Shown: piece by piece, positions 47,231 to 58,797 of the stretch
How the letters are laid out: each line of letters starts with the position of its first letter
Position numbering within the stretch: the first letter of the stretch is position 1
Origin: Ceratotherium simum simum
Taxonomy: Eukaryota; Chordata; Mammalia; Perissodactyla; Rhinocerotidae
Assembly: GCF_000283155.1 (NCBI RefSeq)
Contig: NW_004454180.1
Coordinates: 18,174,640 to 18,238,639, forward strand
Direction of reading: 5' to 3'
DNA length: 64,000 bases
Notes under the pieces: model-generated
Database searches by the model: none
Told to the model about the DNA's origin: nothing
What the model saw: the letters and a program-made list of their open reading frames with translations, nothing else
Made by a program: the position numbers and the translations under genes

Positions 47231-47679
47231 CGTTAATTTTTCCTTCTTCCTTGTCTGAAGTCTTGATTCTGTGCAGGAGAACTTTTCTTTCCCACATTCC
47301 TGTTCAGCTGGGAGCATGGTCTTGTCCTCAACCCAAGCCATTTGGTCCTGGAGCCAGAGAACCGGCTCTACTCTTTGTATGCAGGGTCACTTTACCCTTG
47401 TCTCAGCAACCCTTCCATCAAGGTCCCCAGTCAGACACCAAAATAACTTACACATCCCACCACAGCATTGTGGGCCCGAGAACACCCTGAACAGGCAGCT
47501 TCTGACCTACTTCTTAACCTCTCTCACCCGACTCTCCTCTGAAATTCTGGTCCTCGTATCCCCTTCGCTCGTCCATCTCCATTTCTTCCCACAATACTAG
47601 ATACTGGAAGAAGTTTTTTCCCCTTCCTGTGACAGTCCTCTAAGGTTTAGCGGCTTGCATGTTCTACCCGTCTTCTTTA
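47231..47679. other. No recognisable feature
   Basis: Single-copy-like. Frames at 47251-47490 and 47271-47600 overlap in different phases without a motif. Confidence 0.45.
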
Positions 47680-47865
47680 TGAATGTGGTGTCATGGACAG
47701 GCCTGTGCTTCAAAGCAGACATACCCAGATTCAAATCCCCATCTTACCACTTGCTTTGTACCTTTGGGAAAACATCTTAACCACTTTTCTCAATGGTAAA
47801 CTGGGTTCGATAATACTCTCAGTGTTCCTTTGAGGACTAATGAATTAATGTAGACAGTAGAAGTC
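47680..47865 (+). repeat. MIR SINE, sense
   Basis: 'catacccagattcaaatccc', 'catcttaccacttgctttgt', 'acctttgggaaaacatctta' and 'ctcaatggtaaactgggttc' follow MIR order. Confidence 0.8.
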
Positions 47866-50760
47866 AGTAGTTCACCAATCTAGCCCCTCCACCCACCCCT
47901 TTGAACACAGGACCTTTAAGATCGGAAGCTTCCCATCCCAGGAGGGAATTTGTGCTGGAACGTCGGGACTGACTACACACCCATGCCTGGGTGTGGAGTC
48001 TCTGGTTTCCCTCGTGTCTCATCATGTAGACACTCACCAGCTCAAACCCACTCAGAAGACTGCTTATTAGTAGTAAAACCATAGGATGTGATGTTCAAAC
48101 CAGGACGCCCTTGAGAGTGGAGGGAGTATTGTTAGTTATTACTCCAGGACGACAGGCACAAACCAGGACTGTCTGCATGAACCTAGACGTAGAGTCGGCT
48201 CCAGCTTTTAGGCACCATCCCAACAAAGTCTGTCTGTCAATCCCATCATTCCTCCCATCTTGGCAATAGTTCGGTCACGTTCCAGCTTCGGGAGACCAGA
48301 GCTAAGTTCCTGCACATGAGACGCTCATGTCTGCACAGCTGGGATTGTCAGCACCTGTGGAAAGAAGAGTAGTTTCCAAATCTAGCAAGTCGATAAACAA
48401 ACAGCACCCACTGGATATGAACACAAAGGGAGACCACAAGGCCAACAGGTTGGACCACTCGGGACTCCAGGTAGCTGCCGTCCTGGGCCACCTGCAGGTG
48501 GAGAGGCCCCCTCCCTCCTTACATCACAGCGGGATGAGCATAATGAGCGTTCGGGAATAATTAGCAGATGACACACTGCCCCCGAGGGATGATGGGATAA
48601 CAGCAGAACAACAAAGCTCAAGAGGATTTCAAAACGTCAGGGGCTTTGTAAGCCTCACAAGGTAGACAAGCTGTGCCAGCACCGAACTGCGAGGCCAGTG
48701 CCTCGCCCTGTGCCAGCTCTCTGATGCTGGTGCCAACGGCGTGAGAGCACATGGCTTTGTGAGTGCATATATTTATCTCTTCTCTCAACAAGAGCCTGGA
48801 GCTGCCGGTGGGGAGGAAAATTAATTAGGAATAGAGGGAAAAGTCTGCAGGTAATTAGAGGATCCTTTCCCCCTCTGTCTGTTTTGTCATGGCTCTCCAC
48901 TAACGAGACAGCTGCTCCACCCACGGTCAGGCTGCATGTGTCACTTCATTTCATGACCCCCCACCCCGCCCCACATCTCATCCTCAGATAGACTTGTGAG
49001 GACCCATTTCCCAGAGGGTGTCCAGTGACAGCAGTTCCCGAGGTTCAGTACTGTTGCCTTTGGCAGGAACTAAGGATGTATTAAAAATATATAACTAGCT
49101 GCTCACACCTAAGTACTCACAGAGAGCATCATCTAGGATGAGGCCAACGTGTAGCCCACCTTATGTAGACCACATGTATTGTGCCCAGCTGCAAAAATCC
49201 TAAGAGAGGCATTCTGGAAAGCACTGTCGAAGGCATATCGAATGGAGTGGACACAGTTCTTCCTGCAGGTGATGTTCTGTCAAGAAAAGCGGAGGTGCCC
49301 AGCGAAATCTCTCCCAGTTAAAGCTTTCTTACACCGCCCCTCTGTTAATAGGCAAATCTCCCGTGCCACCAAAGCCACTGTCACCAGTCACTGATCCTCT
49401 GTGAATTAATGCCCTAAAAAAACCAGGGTTATAGGAGGGAGGAGAGTAAGCAACAGAGGTGGGTAAGTGGGTGACTAGGGACCACAAAGAGACACCACCA
49501 ACTTCCTCAACATCGCCACCTTGCTAATCTGACTCCTGAGGGAGCTTGTAGACTGCCGGCCGTGCCTACTTCCACGCCAGTGGGACGTAATCAGTTGTCT
49601 GAGTTTAGCAGAGGTACACTAAGACGTTTATTGTCTTATTCAGATGAAAGGTTCTTTGTGGAGGTTCCAAATAAACAAGAAGTGCCCAGCGCAGCAGTTA
49701 AGTCCCTCATGGTGTAACAGATGCCTTCGTGATTTAATTCCTGTGCATCCAATGAATATTCATAGGCATCAGATGAGAATTGTTTGGCTCCAGTAAGACT
49801 ATGCAATGTCTCTTTGTCAACAAACAGAAAGAGGTGTGCAATTGTGCCGAGTTTACATACTCGTCGACGGTGCACGTTAACCAAGGCCCTGCCTCGACTG
49901 CGTGGGTTACAGCAGCTTTGTGATGATTTCGAAAGCAGCCGAGGTACCTGCCTACTGCAATCCAAGGGCAGAAAATAAAGGCTTAGTCACCGAGAGCTCT
50001 ACCGGAGGTCAATGACCTGACTTCTCATGCCATCTTGTGGGACAAAGCCCATGTAATACCACCTCTACCCTGGTACTTTGCAGTAAAGATGGCCAAAGAA
50101 CAGAGCAGAGAAACTGAATGGGTCCGAGAAAGGCACACAGTGAAAAATCTCCATACATCTGTTCAACACATTTGGAGTTTTATACCATATCCCTCAAAAT
50201 TATCTTTTGAATGCTCTAGACCCCAAAGCTATTTCTTCGTCTGGGCCACAAAATTCAAATCCACTGATTTCGTGCCAATGCGTGTGTTCTCTGAATGGCT
50301 CAGAGGGTCACTCACTCAACCCCAATTTGAACCATTGTCCTTGATGTGGACCAGCCTTAGAAGTTACTCCATCTGTTAATGATTTACTTGGAAAACAGAA
50401 AAAACCTCAACTAGAATTGTGTTTGCTAATTGCTGTATCAATCACTATTTTTGTAGGACAGTTTCTGTATATTCTAATCAGCCCCACAGGACAATTTTCA
50501 GATTTTCCAACATGACAAACACTCTAAATTAGAGAAATGCTTTAATGGTTTAATTGTACAAACCACCAAATACCTTATCCCCAAACTTTGGAAAAACGTA
50601 ATGATTATATATTGTCATATATTGCATATTATGTTTATATATAACATTGTGATATATATTACTGGATTAGGTGAACTTTATCCTAAAGAGAACTATAGTA
50701 AATATCCTAGGTTTATGGGACACACAGCCTATGTTGTGATGGCTTATCTCTATTGTATCA
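47866..50760. other. Longest single-copy-like stretch; CpG-dense patch at 49840-50010
   Basis: Nearly 3 kb without a nameable repeat. About eleven CpGs occur in roughly 170 bp around 49840-50010, unusual for methylated mammalian background. Frames (up to 114 codons) lack motifs. If the window has conserved non-coding elements, this is a good place to look, but I cannot show it. Confidence 0.45.
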
Positions 50761-50863
50761 AAAGCAGCCAAAACAACATGTAAATGAATAAATGTGGCTG
50801 CGTTCAAGTAAAACTTTACAGAAACAGGTGGCCGGCCCATGGGTCATAGTTTGCCAATCCCTG
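50761..50863 (+). mobile_element. MER58-like hAT fossil, 3' end fragment
   Basis: 'aatgaataaatgtggctgcg', 'ttcaagtaaaactttacaga' and 'aacaggtggccggcccatgg' with the terminus TAGTTTGCCAATCCCTG match the right end seen at 11482. About 100 bp; the left part is missing. Confidence 0.7.
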
Positions 50864-51629
50864 ATATATTACATTTCATACATCACACTTTATTACACAT
50901 TATATAAGATTGTTTATTAAATAGTAGAAATATTTCATATATTTGGACTGAATGACCCAGAAATGGTACTTAGATTCACTCCATGTGCAGCAGGAACTTC
51001 CAGGAGGCATTTGATATGGTGAAGATAATAATAGCAAAGATAAAATACATCAATGAAGTGCTCCAACGTTAACACAGAATTTAAATGTATTTAAAATGAA
51101 CGTTGAAATGCACATTAAATCTATTTCACTCCTGTATTAGAAACTAGCAGGCATTCTGTCCTGCGTCTCAGTGAACCACATTCTTCTTCTGGGATTCTTT
51201 GTGGCAGGAGCCCCTGTCTCAATCCCAAGTCCCAAACACATTTCAAGCAGAATTGGTGCATATGTTGCCTCTTTGATTGGGTTTCTCAGCAACTCAAAAG
51301 ACAAATGCCTTGGTGAATCCCACCTGTAGCATCCTTGCCATTTGGTGGCAACGTTTCCCTTCTAAATCTTTTCCATCATATTCTTGGGTTGAATTGGAAC
51401 AGCCTTCCTTGATTTTGAGTTGCATTTTCACATGATGGAATCTCCAGAGCTTTCCTCCTCCTCTGAGATTTCCCATGGGACTGTGTCTCGGAGGTTTGTG
51501 AGCCTTGGTGGGGCTCCAGTGGGGCTCCACAATCCTCATTTAACAGTGGAATTCCTGGCGAAACTTGACTAGGGCTGGATACTCTTTGTTCTCCTTAAAC
51601 GTTGACTCTTAAACCCCCAAGTGAAGAAA
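50864..51629. other. No recognisable feature
   Basis: AT-rich single-copy-like DNA. Confidence 0.45.
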
Positions 51630-51670
51630 GTGTGTGTGTGTGTGTGTCTGTGTGTGTGTGTGTGTGTGTT
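51630..51670 (+). repeat. (TG)n microsatellite
   Basis: About 20 TG units with one CTG interruption. Confidence 0.95.
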
Positions 51671-52819
51671 TGCATGTAAGAGAAGTAAAATGTCACCACA
51701 GGTGTGCTCATGATTACGTGGACAAGGAGGGGGAAATAAGAAAAGACTTCAAACGTTAAAAAGGAGAAGTATTTATGGGGAATCTTTAAAATGAAATTCA
51801 GCTTAATGAATGATTGGAAGCTTTGAAGAAAGGTGAGCACTCATGATGACAGGACAAAAACACTTTAAACTGCCAGATGAGGAGCAGACGTTACAAAGGA
51901 AAGTGTAACAGGAGTAAACGTGAACACCCATACTTGGACCCGAGAAATGAATAGCACCACACAAACTGGACATGTGAAGAAAGACCAGGAGGTGGGCTTG
52001 GTTGACAGTAAACAATGTTGGTAGCTCTTCAATAAAGCCAATGTGGTCATAGAGTATATTAATAAGGTTACCGTATGTAGAATACAGGTGGCCATAGTCC
52101 CTCCATGTGTGTATTCTCCCTGGGATAGTCCTGTCTGTAGGGTTCCAGGGATCCAGGGGCTTCTCACCCAAGGAGATGATGGTCAGGCCCAAACCCACCT
52201 CCAAGCAGAGGGAAGAGGGAAGCCCAAGTATAAGAGAGTAAATGTAGGGTCCAGTGGTCATCAAACCAGGGGCCAAAAATTCATGAAAGCATTGGAGGTC
52301 GAGCAAAGCCCAAGGAGTGAGAGGAGGTGGAGACGCGGTGACCACCCCCACCCACGTTAGCTGCGGTCGCTCGCTGTTTGCGTGTTTCAGTCTCTGAGGG
52401 CCTGGGGTGAAGGATCCAGGAACGAACATGTGTTCTACTCTAAAGGCTAAGTCCACACCAGAGTTCCATGGTTGTTAGCAGGACACACTTTATAAAGGAC
52501 TTACTGGGGTGTGACTGTGAGGGGTCTGCCTTGCCATGGGTTGTGGGGAGCGTGAGGAACTGGTGGTGTGGCCTGGCAAAGAGGAGTACAAAGGAGGGCA
52601 CGTGGGGCACATGGAGTTGTCTTTAAACTGGGAAGAGCTGTCCTCTGGAAAAGGGATTTAGTCCTGTTTTGTGAGTTACCAACAGAAGTTACACAAACGT
52701 ATATCTCAAATAAAGAATTTACAGTCCATGGACAAGGAATAAGTGAAAACAACGTCAACACGAGGAGCGGTCTGTTGCAGTGGGTTACGCTGTGTGGAAG
52801 CAGGTGGCCCCGTCTCCAG
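51671..52819. other. Single-copy-like; holds a 217-codon minus-strand frame
   Basis: The minus-strand frame 51803-52456 is the longest open stretch in the window that is not a simple repeat. It has hydrophobic patches but no domain that I recognise, no obvious splice context, and + strand frames overlap it. CpGs cluster at 52330-52385. I do not call it a gene. Confidence 0.4.
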
Positions 52820-52980
52820 GAGGTTTGTGTAGAGACTAGAAAGTCCTGGAGCCCCTGTCCTGGCTCTTGTCTAGACAGCTGTAAGACCTTGAGCAAGTCG
52901 TTTACATCGCCCATCATGACGTGTGTCCAGGTCATTGGGAATAATATTCCTGAAAGCAATGTACAAACTTTGAATCACTA
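52820..52980 (+). repeat. MIR SINE, sense
   Basis: 'agctgtaagaccttgagcaa' with 'gtcgtttacatcgcc' and 'gaataatattcctgaaagca' with 'atgtacaaactttg' follow MIR order with heavy drift. Confidence 0.6.
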
Positions 52981-53544
52981 GAATGTCAGGTATCATTATG
53001 TGGTTATGGAATTACGGGTGATTGCGCTGGATTAACTTTAAGGTCCCTGTCAACCCCCAGATTCCATGATTCACGAGACCTTGCAAAGTTAAACTGCAGA
53101 CCCACACAGGTAGAATTATCAGAAATTCTAAAATGTGGACTCTAAATTATCCCCGTGTCTCTTCCGCTTCCCAACCCCTTGCCACACACAGATGCTGAAT
53201 TCCGTCAGTGCGGCCACTCCTGGCATGAAGAGGATTTACCACGTTTATGAAGATTTACCACATTCAGTAACCGACTCTCAGACTTACTCACAAAAAGATA
53301 GATAAGGAGCATTAGAGAGTTTTCCAACTGCCCCACTGCCTCCACTCCACTATCCCTCAAAGGTTTTCATAGGTCCCAGAGCCTGGAGCACTCCACACCT
53401 GCTGCTGGCTTAGAACACGCGTCACACTCCTCACTCACCCCTACCCTCTTAGTCTTTATAGGCCCTCCTCTGCTCCCACCTCACCACATCCCAAAGGCAC
53501 AAGGGTTGGTATGTTCTGGAAAGCCACGGTCAAGTACAACCACT
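52981..53544. other. No recognisable feature
   Basis: 'aaggtccctgtcaacccc' and 'agattccatgattcacg' near 53040 look like the tail of an old interspersed repeat that I cannot name. Confidence 0.4.
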
Positions 53545-53660
53545 TGATGCTTTGATTTCCTCCTCTCTAAGAGGAGGTGTATACCTCTGCCCTACCCACC
53601 TCCTCGGGTTGTTATGGGGACCAAATGATTCAATAGTGTAAAACATTTTTTGATTTTAGC
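53545..53660 (+). repeat. MIR-like fragment, sense
   Basis: 'tttgatttcctcctctctaa', 'ctacccacctcctcgggttg' and 'ttatggggaccaaatgattc' match the 3' half of MIR. Confidence 0.6.
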
Positions 53661-54440
53661 AACCACTTATTAGGAACTTTCTAAGTCCCATATGTCTATG
53701 TCCCTGTACTAAAGCACTTCCCAAACATTCACTTCTAATTCTCAAAAGTCTCTGTAATGGTTAATTTTATGTGTTAATTTGACTGGACCACGAGGTACCA
53801 AAATATTTGGTCAAACATTATTCTGGATGTTTCTGTGAGGCTGTTTTTGGATGAGCTTAACATTTAAATCTGTGGACTGTGTAAAGCTGATTGCCCTCCC
53901 CAGTGTAGCTGGGCCTCATCTAATCAGTCAAAGGCGGAATAGATCACAAAGACGTAAGAGGGAATTCCTCCTGCCTGACTGCCTTCAAATTGGGTCATTG
54001 GTTTTTTCCTGCTTTTATACTTGAACTGAAACATCGGCCCTTCCTGGATCTCGAGCCTGTTGATCTTCAGACTAGAAGTAAACCATCAGTTCTCCTGGGT
54101 CTCCAGCTTGCTCACTCGCCCTGCAGATCTTGGGACTTACCGACATCCATAATCACATAATTAATGTGAGCCAATTCCTTATAATAAATATCTTTTTATT
54201 GGATATGGATAATATCCAATATGGATATTAATATATTAATATGGATATAAGAATATGGATAATAATATAATATATATATACACACATATATTCATTCTGT
54301 TTCTCTGGAGAACGTTGACTAAAATAATCTCCTATTAAAATATTTTTACTCCATTTGACACAAGAGGAAATTGCGATTCCATCACAAAACTTGGAAACAG
54401 CAGTGCCAGGATTTAACTGTGGCTCTCTTTAACTCCAAAA
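53661..54440 (-). repeat. MIR antisense, split in two by an LTR
   Basis: Left part 53661-53752 ('aaccacttattaggaacttt', 'acttctaattctcaaaagtc') and right part 54327-54440 ('tttgacacaagaggaaattg', 'caggatttaactgtggctct') are consecutive segments of antisense MIR. The LTR at 53753-54326 lies between them. Confidence 0.55.
53753..54326 (+). mobile_element. ERV-type solo LTR with AT-rich expansion
   Basis: Begins TGTAATGGTTAATTTTATG, then 'tatttggtcaaacattattc', 'gggcctcatctaatcagtca', 'gagggaattcctcctgcctg', 'gaactgaaacatcggccctt', 'gtgagccaattccttataat' and ends 'ctctggagaacgttgacta'. Same family as 6285-6692. Flanks GTCTC and ATCTC agree at four of five bases. Between 54187 and 54290 the usual short AT tract has grown into repeated ATATGGATA units. 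No internal viral sequence. Confidence 0.85.
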
Positions 54441-55745
54441 CCTACGCTCTTCCCCACTTCTCACACTGCCTACTTATCATGCCTCTATGATCACCTTTGG
54501 ACAAAGCAGAGGAGGATCTTTGGGGAAAGGAGGATAACAGAGTAAGCCCTGCATCCCTCAGAAGTAAAGTTCCCGTATCTTTAGGAACCTGCCAAAGAAA
54601 CTGGGGGTCGGGGGGTGTGTGAACATAGCACATGAACTGCTTCGAAAGACATACACACAAACACACCTTCAAGCTGAAGCCAGACTGGGTGTCAGAACGG
54701 TAAAACATCACCCTGACAGTTGTCAAAGGCTGGAAGAATTTAATTACACTGATGTGTATCTGCTGGAAGCCTTCCCAGAGATTCACGCATTCCCTCAGCA
54801 TCCTGCAGCCAAATTAATCAACAGATTGTTATCAAGACACCAATCTGCTTGCAAAGATATTTTTGTGGAGTTTAATTCCACAAAGAAAACACTGCTGCTT
54901 GTTAATGTAAAAGAAAGACATAAAATACTAAGAGAAACACTGCACGCTTGGCAGTCCCCAGAACCATTTGAAAATAAGATTAATAACTTGAAGAAAGCAT
55001 GAATTCTGGAATTTAGGGAATAGGGTCTGTCAAGAATGAGCATGTTCCAGATTCCTTTCCCAGGTTTCCAAGGGAAGTCTGAGGCAGATGCAGCAAGGAC
55101 GCTCTGAGATCTTTATGGGTCCACCACGTTGCTCTGGGAACCAAACATGGAAGGTTCCACCATTCTGTATGGCATGTTTGTGAACCCAAGGAAACAAGGT
55201 GGAGGGTCTAGTCGGCCCCTGGTGTCTTGGGGAAATTTTGGTGCCTTCATGATCATACACTGGCCTGTCCCCATCCAAGGAAGCAATCGTGGGTTACGAT
55301 GATTTACTGGAACACTGAGAGGATGTACAGGCTTCTGCTGATTTCCTTTGTCTGGCTCACTGACGTCCTTCATATGCCAAGGAGGTGGTCACGCCACCCC
55401 CCCCATCATTTCCTGGCCTTGTTGGCCCCTAAATCAATACAGATGGTCTCTTAGTCTGGAAATATCAGCGAAGTTTCCACAGTGTGGTGCTCATGAGAAT
55501 CACAAAATAGGAAGATAAATGCATGTCTCTGCTACGTGTGGATTCCCGAATTGGCCAATTCACATTTTCTTCTCATTCATTTTCAGTGGCACCTGTTTTC
55601 TTTCTTCAATGGTGTTTTCTCCTTTTCAAATTATCTTTAACTGGAGACGTTTAATCCACACCTACAGCTGGTGTCATTATAAACTCTGTAGTGATGTTTG
55701 ACATTTTAGGCATCATATTTGTATCACTTTAATAAAAATTAAAAA
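54441..55745. other. Single-copy-like sequence
   Basis: A 127-codon frame at 54619-55002 is open but shows no domain; overlapping minus frames are also open. No repeat recognised. Confidence 0.45.
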
Positions 55746-55758
55746 AAAGAAATAATCC

Positions 55759-56020
55759 GGGCCCAGCCCTGTGGCTGAGTGGTTAAAGTTCCGCGCACTC
55801 CTCTTTGGCAGCCCAAAGAGGTTCACAGGTTTGGGTCCCGGGCATGGATCTACTGCATTCACCAGCCACACTGTGGCGGTGTCCCACATACAAAAAAATG
55901 GAGGAAGATTGGCACAGACATTAGCTCAGGACTAATCTTCCTCAAGCAAAAAAAGAGGAAGACTGGCAACAGATATTAGCTTAGGTCCAATCTTCCTCAG
56001 CAAAAAAAAAAAAAAAAGAA
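55759..56020 (+). mobile_element. ERE-type SINE
   Basis: Head GGGCCCAGCCCTGTGGC, 'cacactgtggcggtgtccca', 'acattagctcaggactaatc' and 'caatcttcctcagc', then poly(A). AAAGAAATAATCC flanks at about 55746-55758 and 56022-56034 form the target duplication. Confidence 0.93.
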
Positions 56021-56035
56021 AGAAAGAAATAATCC

Positions 56036-56255
56036 TTCCCAAATTGCCCATTGCACAGTTCTCTCTAGAAAGTTTTGTCAATTTCTTGTGTATCTTTTTA
56101 TAAATATTCTATGAATATATAAATACACCTTTATATTTATATATATAATTATATATGCATAAATACATACATATATAATTGCCACTATATGTGGTAGAAG
56201 CTTAAATGACTCATCATTCTCTAAAATTCAAGTTTCACTTGAACTGCTACCCTTC
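56036..56255. other. AT-rich sequence
   Basis: Alternating AT stretches at 56110-56175; nothing else recognised. Confidence 0.5.
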
Positions 56256-57300
56256 TACATTTTCAAGTATTTAGCGTATATATAGTTCTGCTTCACTATT
56301 TTTTAATTTGCTTAATGTTCCAATATATGGATATACCATATTTTATTTAACCAATTAACTTTGAGTGCAAGACATTAAAGTGGTTCTAATTTTGGACAAT
56401 TATAAACAACGCTGCAAATAACTTCCTCTTCACATATGTTGACCCTCTTGCCCAAGTAATTCTATGAAATAAATTGCTACAATTTAAACTGCTGGATACA
56501 AGGGTCATCATATTTAAATTTTGGTAGTTATTGCAAATTGTAACCCAAATAGTGACACTGCTCATGAGCTTTCTGAGTGCCCATTTCCTCCCATCCTCAG
56601 AACACAGGGTAGAATGATTTGCTTTAAATCATTGCCAATGTGAGAAATGTTGTATGGCATCTCAATAATATATTCATTTGTGTTTCATTGATTATTGGTA
56701 AGACTGAGCTTCTTCCAGATGCTGTTTGGCATTTTGATTTCTTCCCTGTTCATTTCCTTGATCTATTTTTCTATTACGTATTGTCTTTCTCATTAATAGG
56801 AGCATTTTATTTATTATTCATTATTGTGTTCCAAAGATAGTCTCCAAATTTGTCATAGGTATTATTGTTTTACTTATGGTATAGCTTACTGAATAAAAAC
56901 GTATTATTTCTAAGTATCAACTCTGTTATCCATCTTTAGGCTTCTGAATTCCACATCCTGCTTAGAAAGACTCTTTCCACCTGAATATTATAAAAATTAT
57001 CTAAGTTTTCTCCCACTCATAAATAGGATGTTAGTTCTTGAATCTTTCTGGAATTTCTTTATAACTTGGCATAGATATCTAACCTGTTTTGGTTTGGATT
57101 GCCAGTTTTCCCAATTAAACAATCCAGATTTTCCACACTGATTTGAAATGTCACTATTAACATGCACCAAATTTCCATATTTATTTGTTTGAATTTTGGA
57201 CTCTGTTCTGTTCCATTGATCCTTTGATCTCTACCACACTGTTTTAATTAGTGTAACTTTATATTTTGTTATTTTGGGAACTCTTCAGATATATAATTAT
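56256..57300 (-). mobile_element. Old L1, antisense, 3' part
   Basis: 'ccaatatatggatataccat', 'attataaacaacgctgcaaa', 'ttctatgaaataaattgcta' and 'ctgctggatacaagggtcat' match the antisense 3' UTR of old L1s (ATGGATGTACCATAATTTATT ... ATAAACAATGCTGC type). Sequence further right is antisense ORF2 3' part with weak similarity. More diverged than the L1 that follows. Confidence 0.7.
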
Positions 57301-58485
57301 AGACCATAAGAAGTTGCAAAGATAGTAGAAAGAGGGCTCACGTACCCTTCCTGTTTCTCCCAGTGGTTATGTCTTACATAATTATAGCGCAAGATCAGAA
57401 CAAGGAAGTTGACATTGTACTGTGTGTGTGTGTAGTTCCATGTCATTTTATCCCACATGCAAATCTGTGTAACTACAACTGCAATCAAGATACAGAAGTA
57501 GTCCATCATCACAAAGATCTCCCCTGTGGGACCCTTTATAGTTACACCCACCCCCAACTGCCATCCCATCATCCCTAACCCCCGGCAACCACTAATCTGT
57601 TTTCCATCTCTATAATTTTGCTATTTCAAGAATGCTATAAAAATGGAATCATACAGTAGGTGACTTTTTGATATTGGCTTTTTGCTCAGCATAATGCCCT
57701 TGAGACCCATCCAAGCTGCTCCGTGTATCGATGGCCATTCCAGGTACGATGTATCACAGTTTTCTTAACTATTCATCCATTGAGGGACACTGTGGTTGTT
57801 TCCACTGTTTGGCTACTACAAATAAAGCTGCTATGAACAATTATTTACACGTTTTCCTGCAGATATAAGTTTTCATGGATCTGAGATAAATGTTCAAGGA
57901 TGTAACTGCTGGATTGTTTGCTAAGTGTGTATTTAGTTTTTTAAGAAACTGCAAATTTTCTTAAAATTCTATTTTCTGGAGCAACTGTACCATTTTACAT
58001 TCCTACCAGCAATGCTTGAGAGATCCAGTTTCTCTGCTTCCTCGCCAGAATTTGGTGGTGTCACTTTTTTATTTTAGCTGGTCTAATAGATGTGTAGTGA
58101 TATCCCATCATGGTCTTAATTGGTGTTTCCTTAATGCAAATTAAGCCAAAGATACTGACTATCTCCTCCAGGGCTTACTCGCTTATATCCTCTCTGTGGA
58201 TTTTCCCATTTTCTAATCATATTATTTTTTAGCATTGATTCCTGACAATTCTTTATTACTCTAAACATGAGTCCTTTGTCAGATATGTGGTGTGCAAATA
58301 TTTTATTCCATTGTCTTTCCAGACTCTTAGCAGGGTCTTTTGCAGAATAAATTTTTAATTTTTGGTGAAGTCCAATTTATCAATTTTTTTCTTTTATAGA
58401 ACATAACTTTGATGTCACGACTAAAACTCTTCACCAAACTCTACATCCCAAAGGCTTTTTCCTATGTTTTTTTCTAAAGGCTTTC

Positions 58486-58524
58486 TGTGCGTGTGCGTGT
58501 GTGTGTGTGTGCGTGTGTGTGTGT
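58486..58524 (+). repeat. (GT)n microsatellite at a SINE tail
   Basis: GT units with a few GC interruptions directly beside the tail end of the reverse-strand ERE at 58525; on the SINE strand (CA)n replaces the A-tail. Confidence 0.92.
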
Positions 58525-58797
58525 CTCAGCCCTGAGCTAACATCGTGCTAATCCTCCTCTTTTTGCTGAGGAAGACCAGCTCTGAGCTAACATCTGTTGC
58601 CAATCTTCCTCCTTTTTTTCCCCCAAAGCCCCAGTAGATAGTTGTCTGTCATAGATGCACATCCTTCTAGTTGCTGCATGTGGGACGCGGCCTCAGCGTG
58701 GCCAGAGAAGCGGTGCGTCGGTGCGCGCCCGGGATCCGAACCCGGGCTGCCAGTAGCGGAGCACACGCACTTAACCGCTAAGCCACGGGGCTGGCCC
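58525..58797 (-). mobile_element. ERE-type SINE, reverse, long-body subtype
   Basis: 'cagccctgagctaacatcgt', 'cccaaagccccagtagatag' and 'atgcacatccttctagttgc', B-box complement 'gggatccgaacccgggctgc', head complement 'gccacggggctggccc'. Same subtype as 20224 and 44026. Inserted in antisense L1. Confidence 0.95.

Noticed and set aside
54619..55002. 127-codon + strand frame
   Set aside because: No recognisable family, and open minus-strand frames overlap it; insufficient for a gene call.
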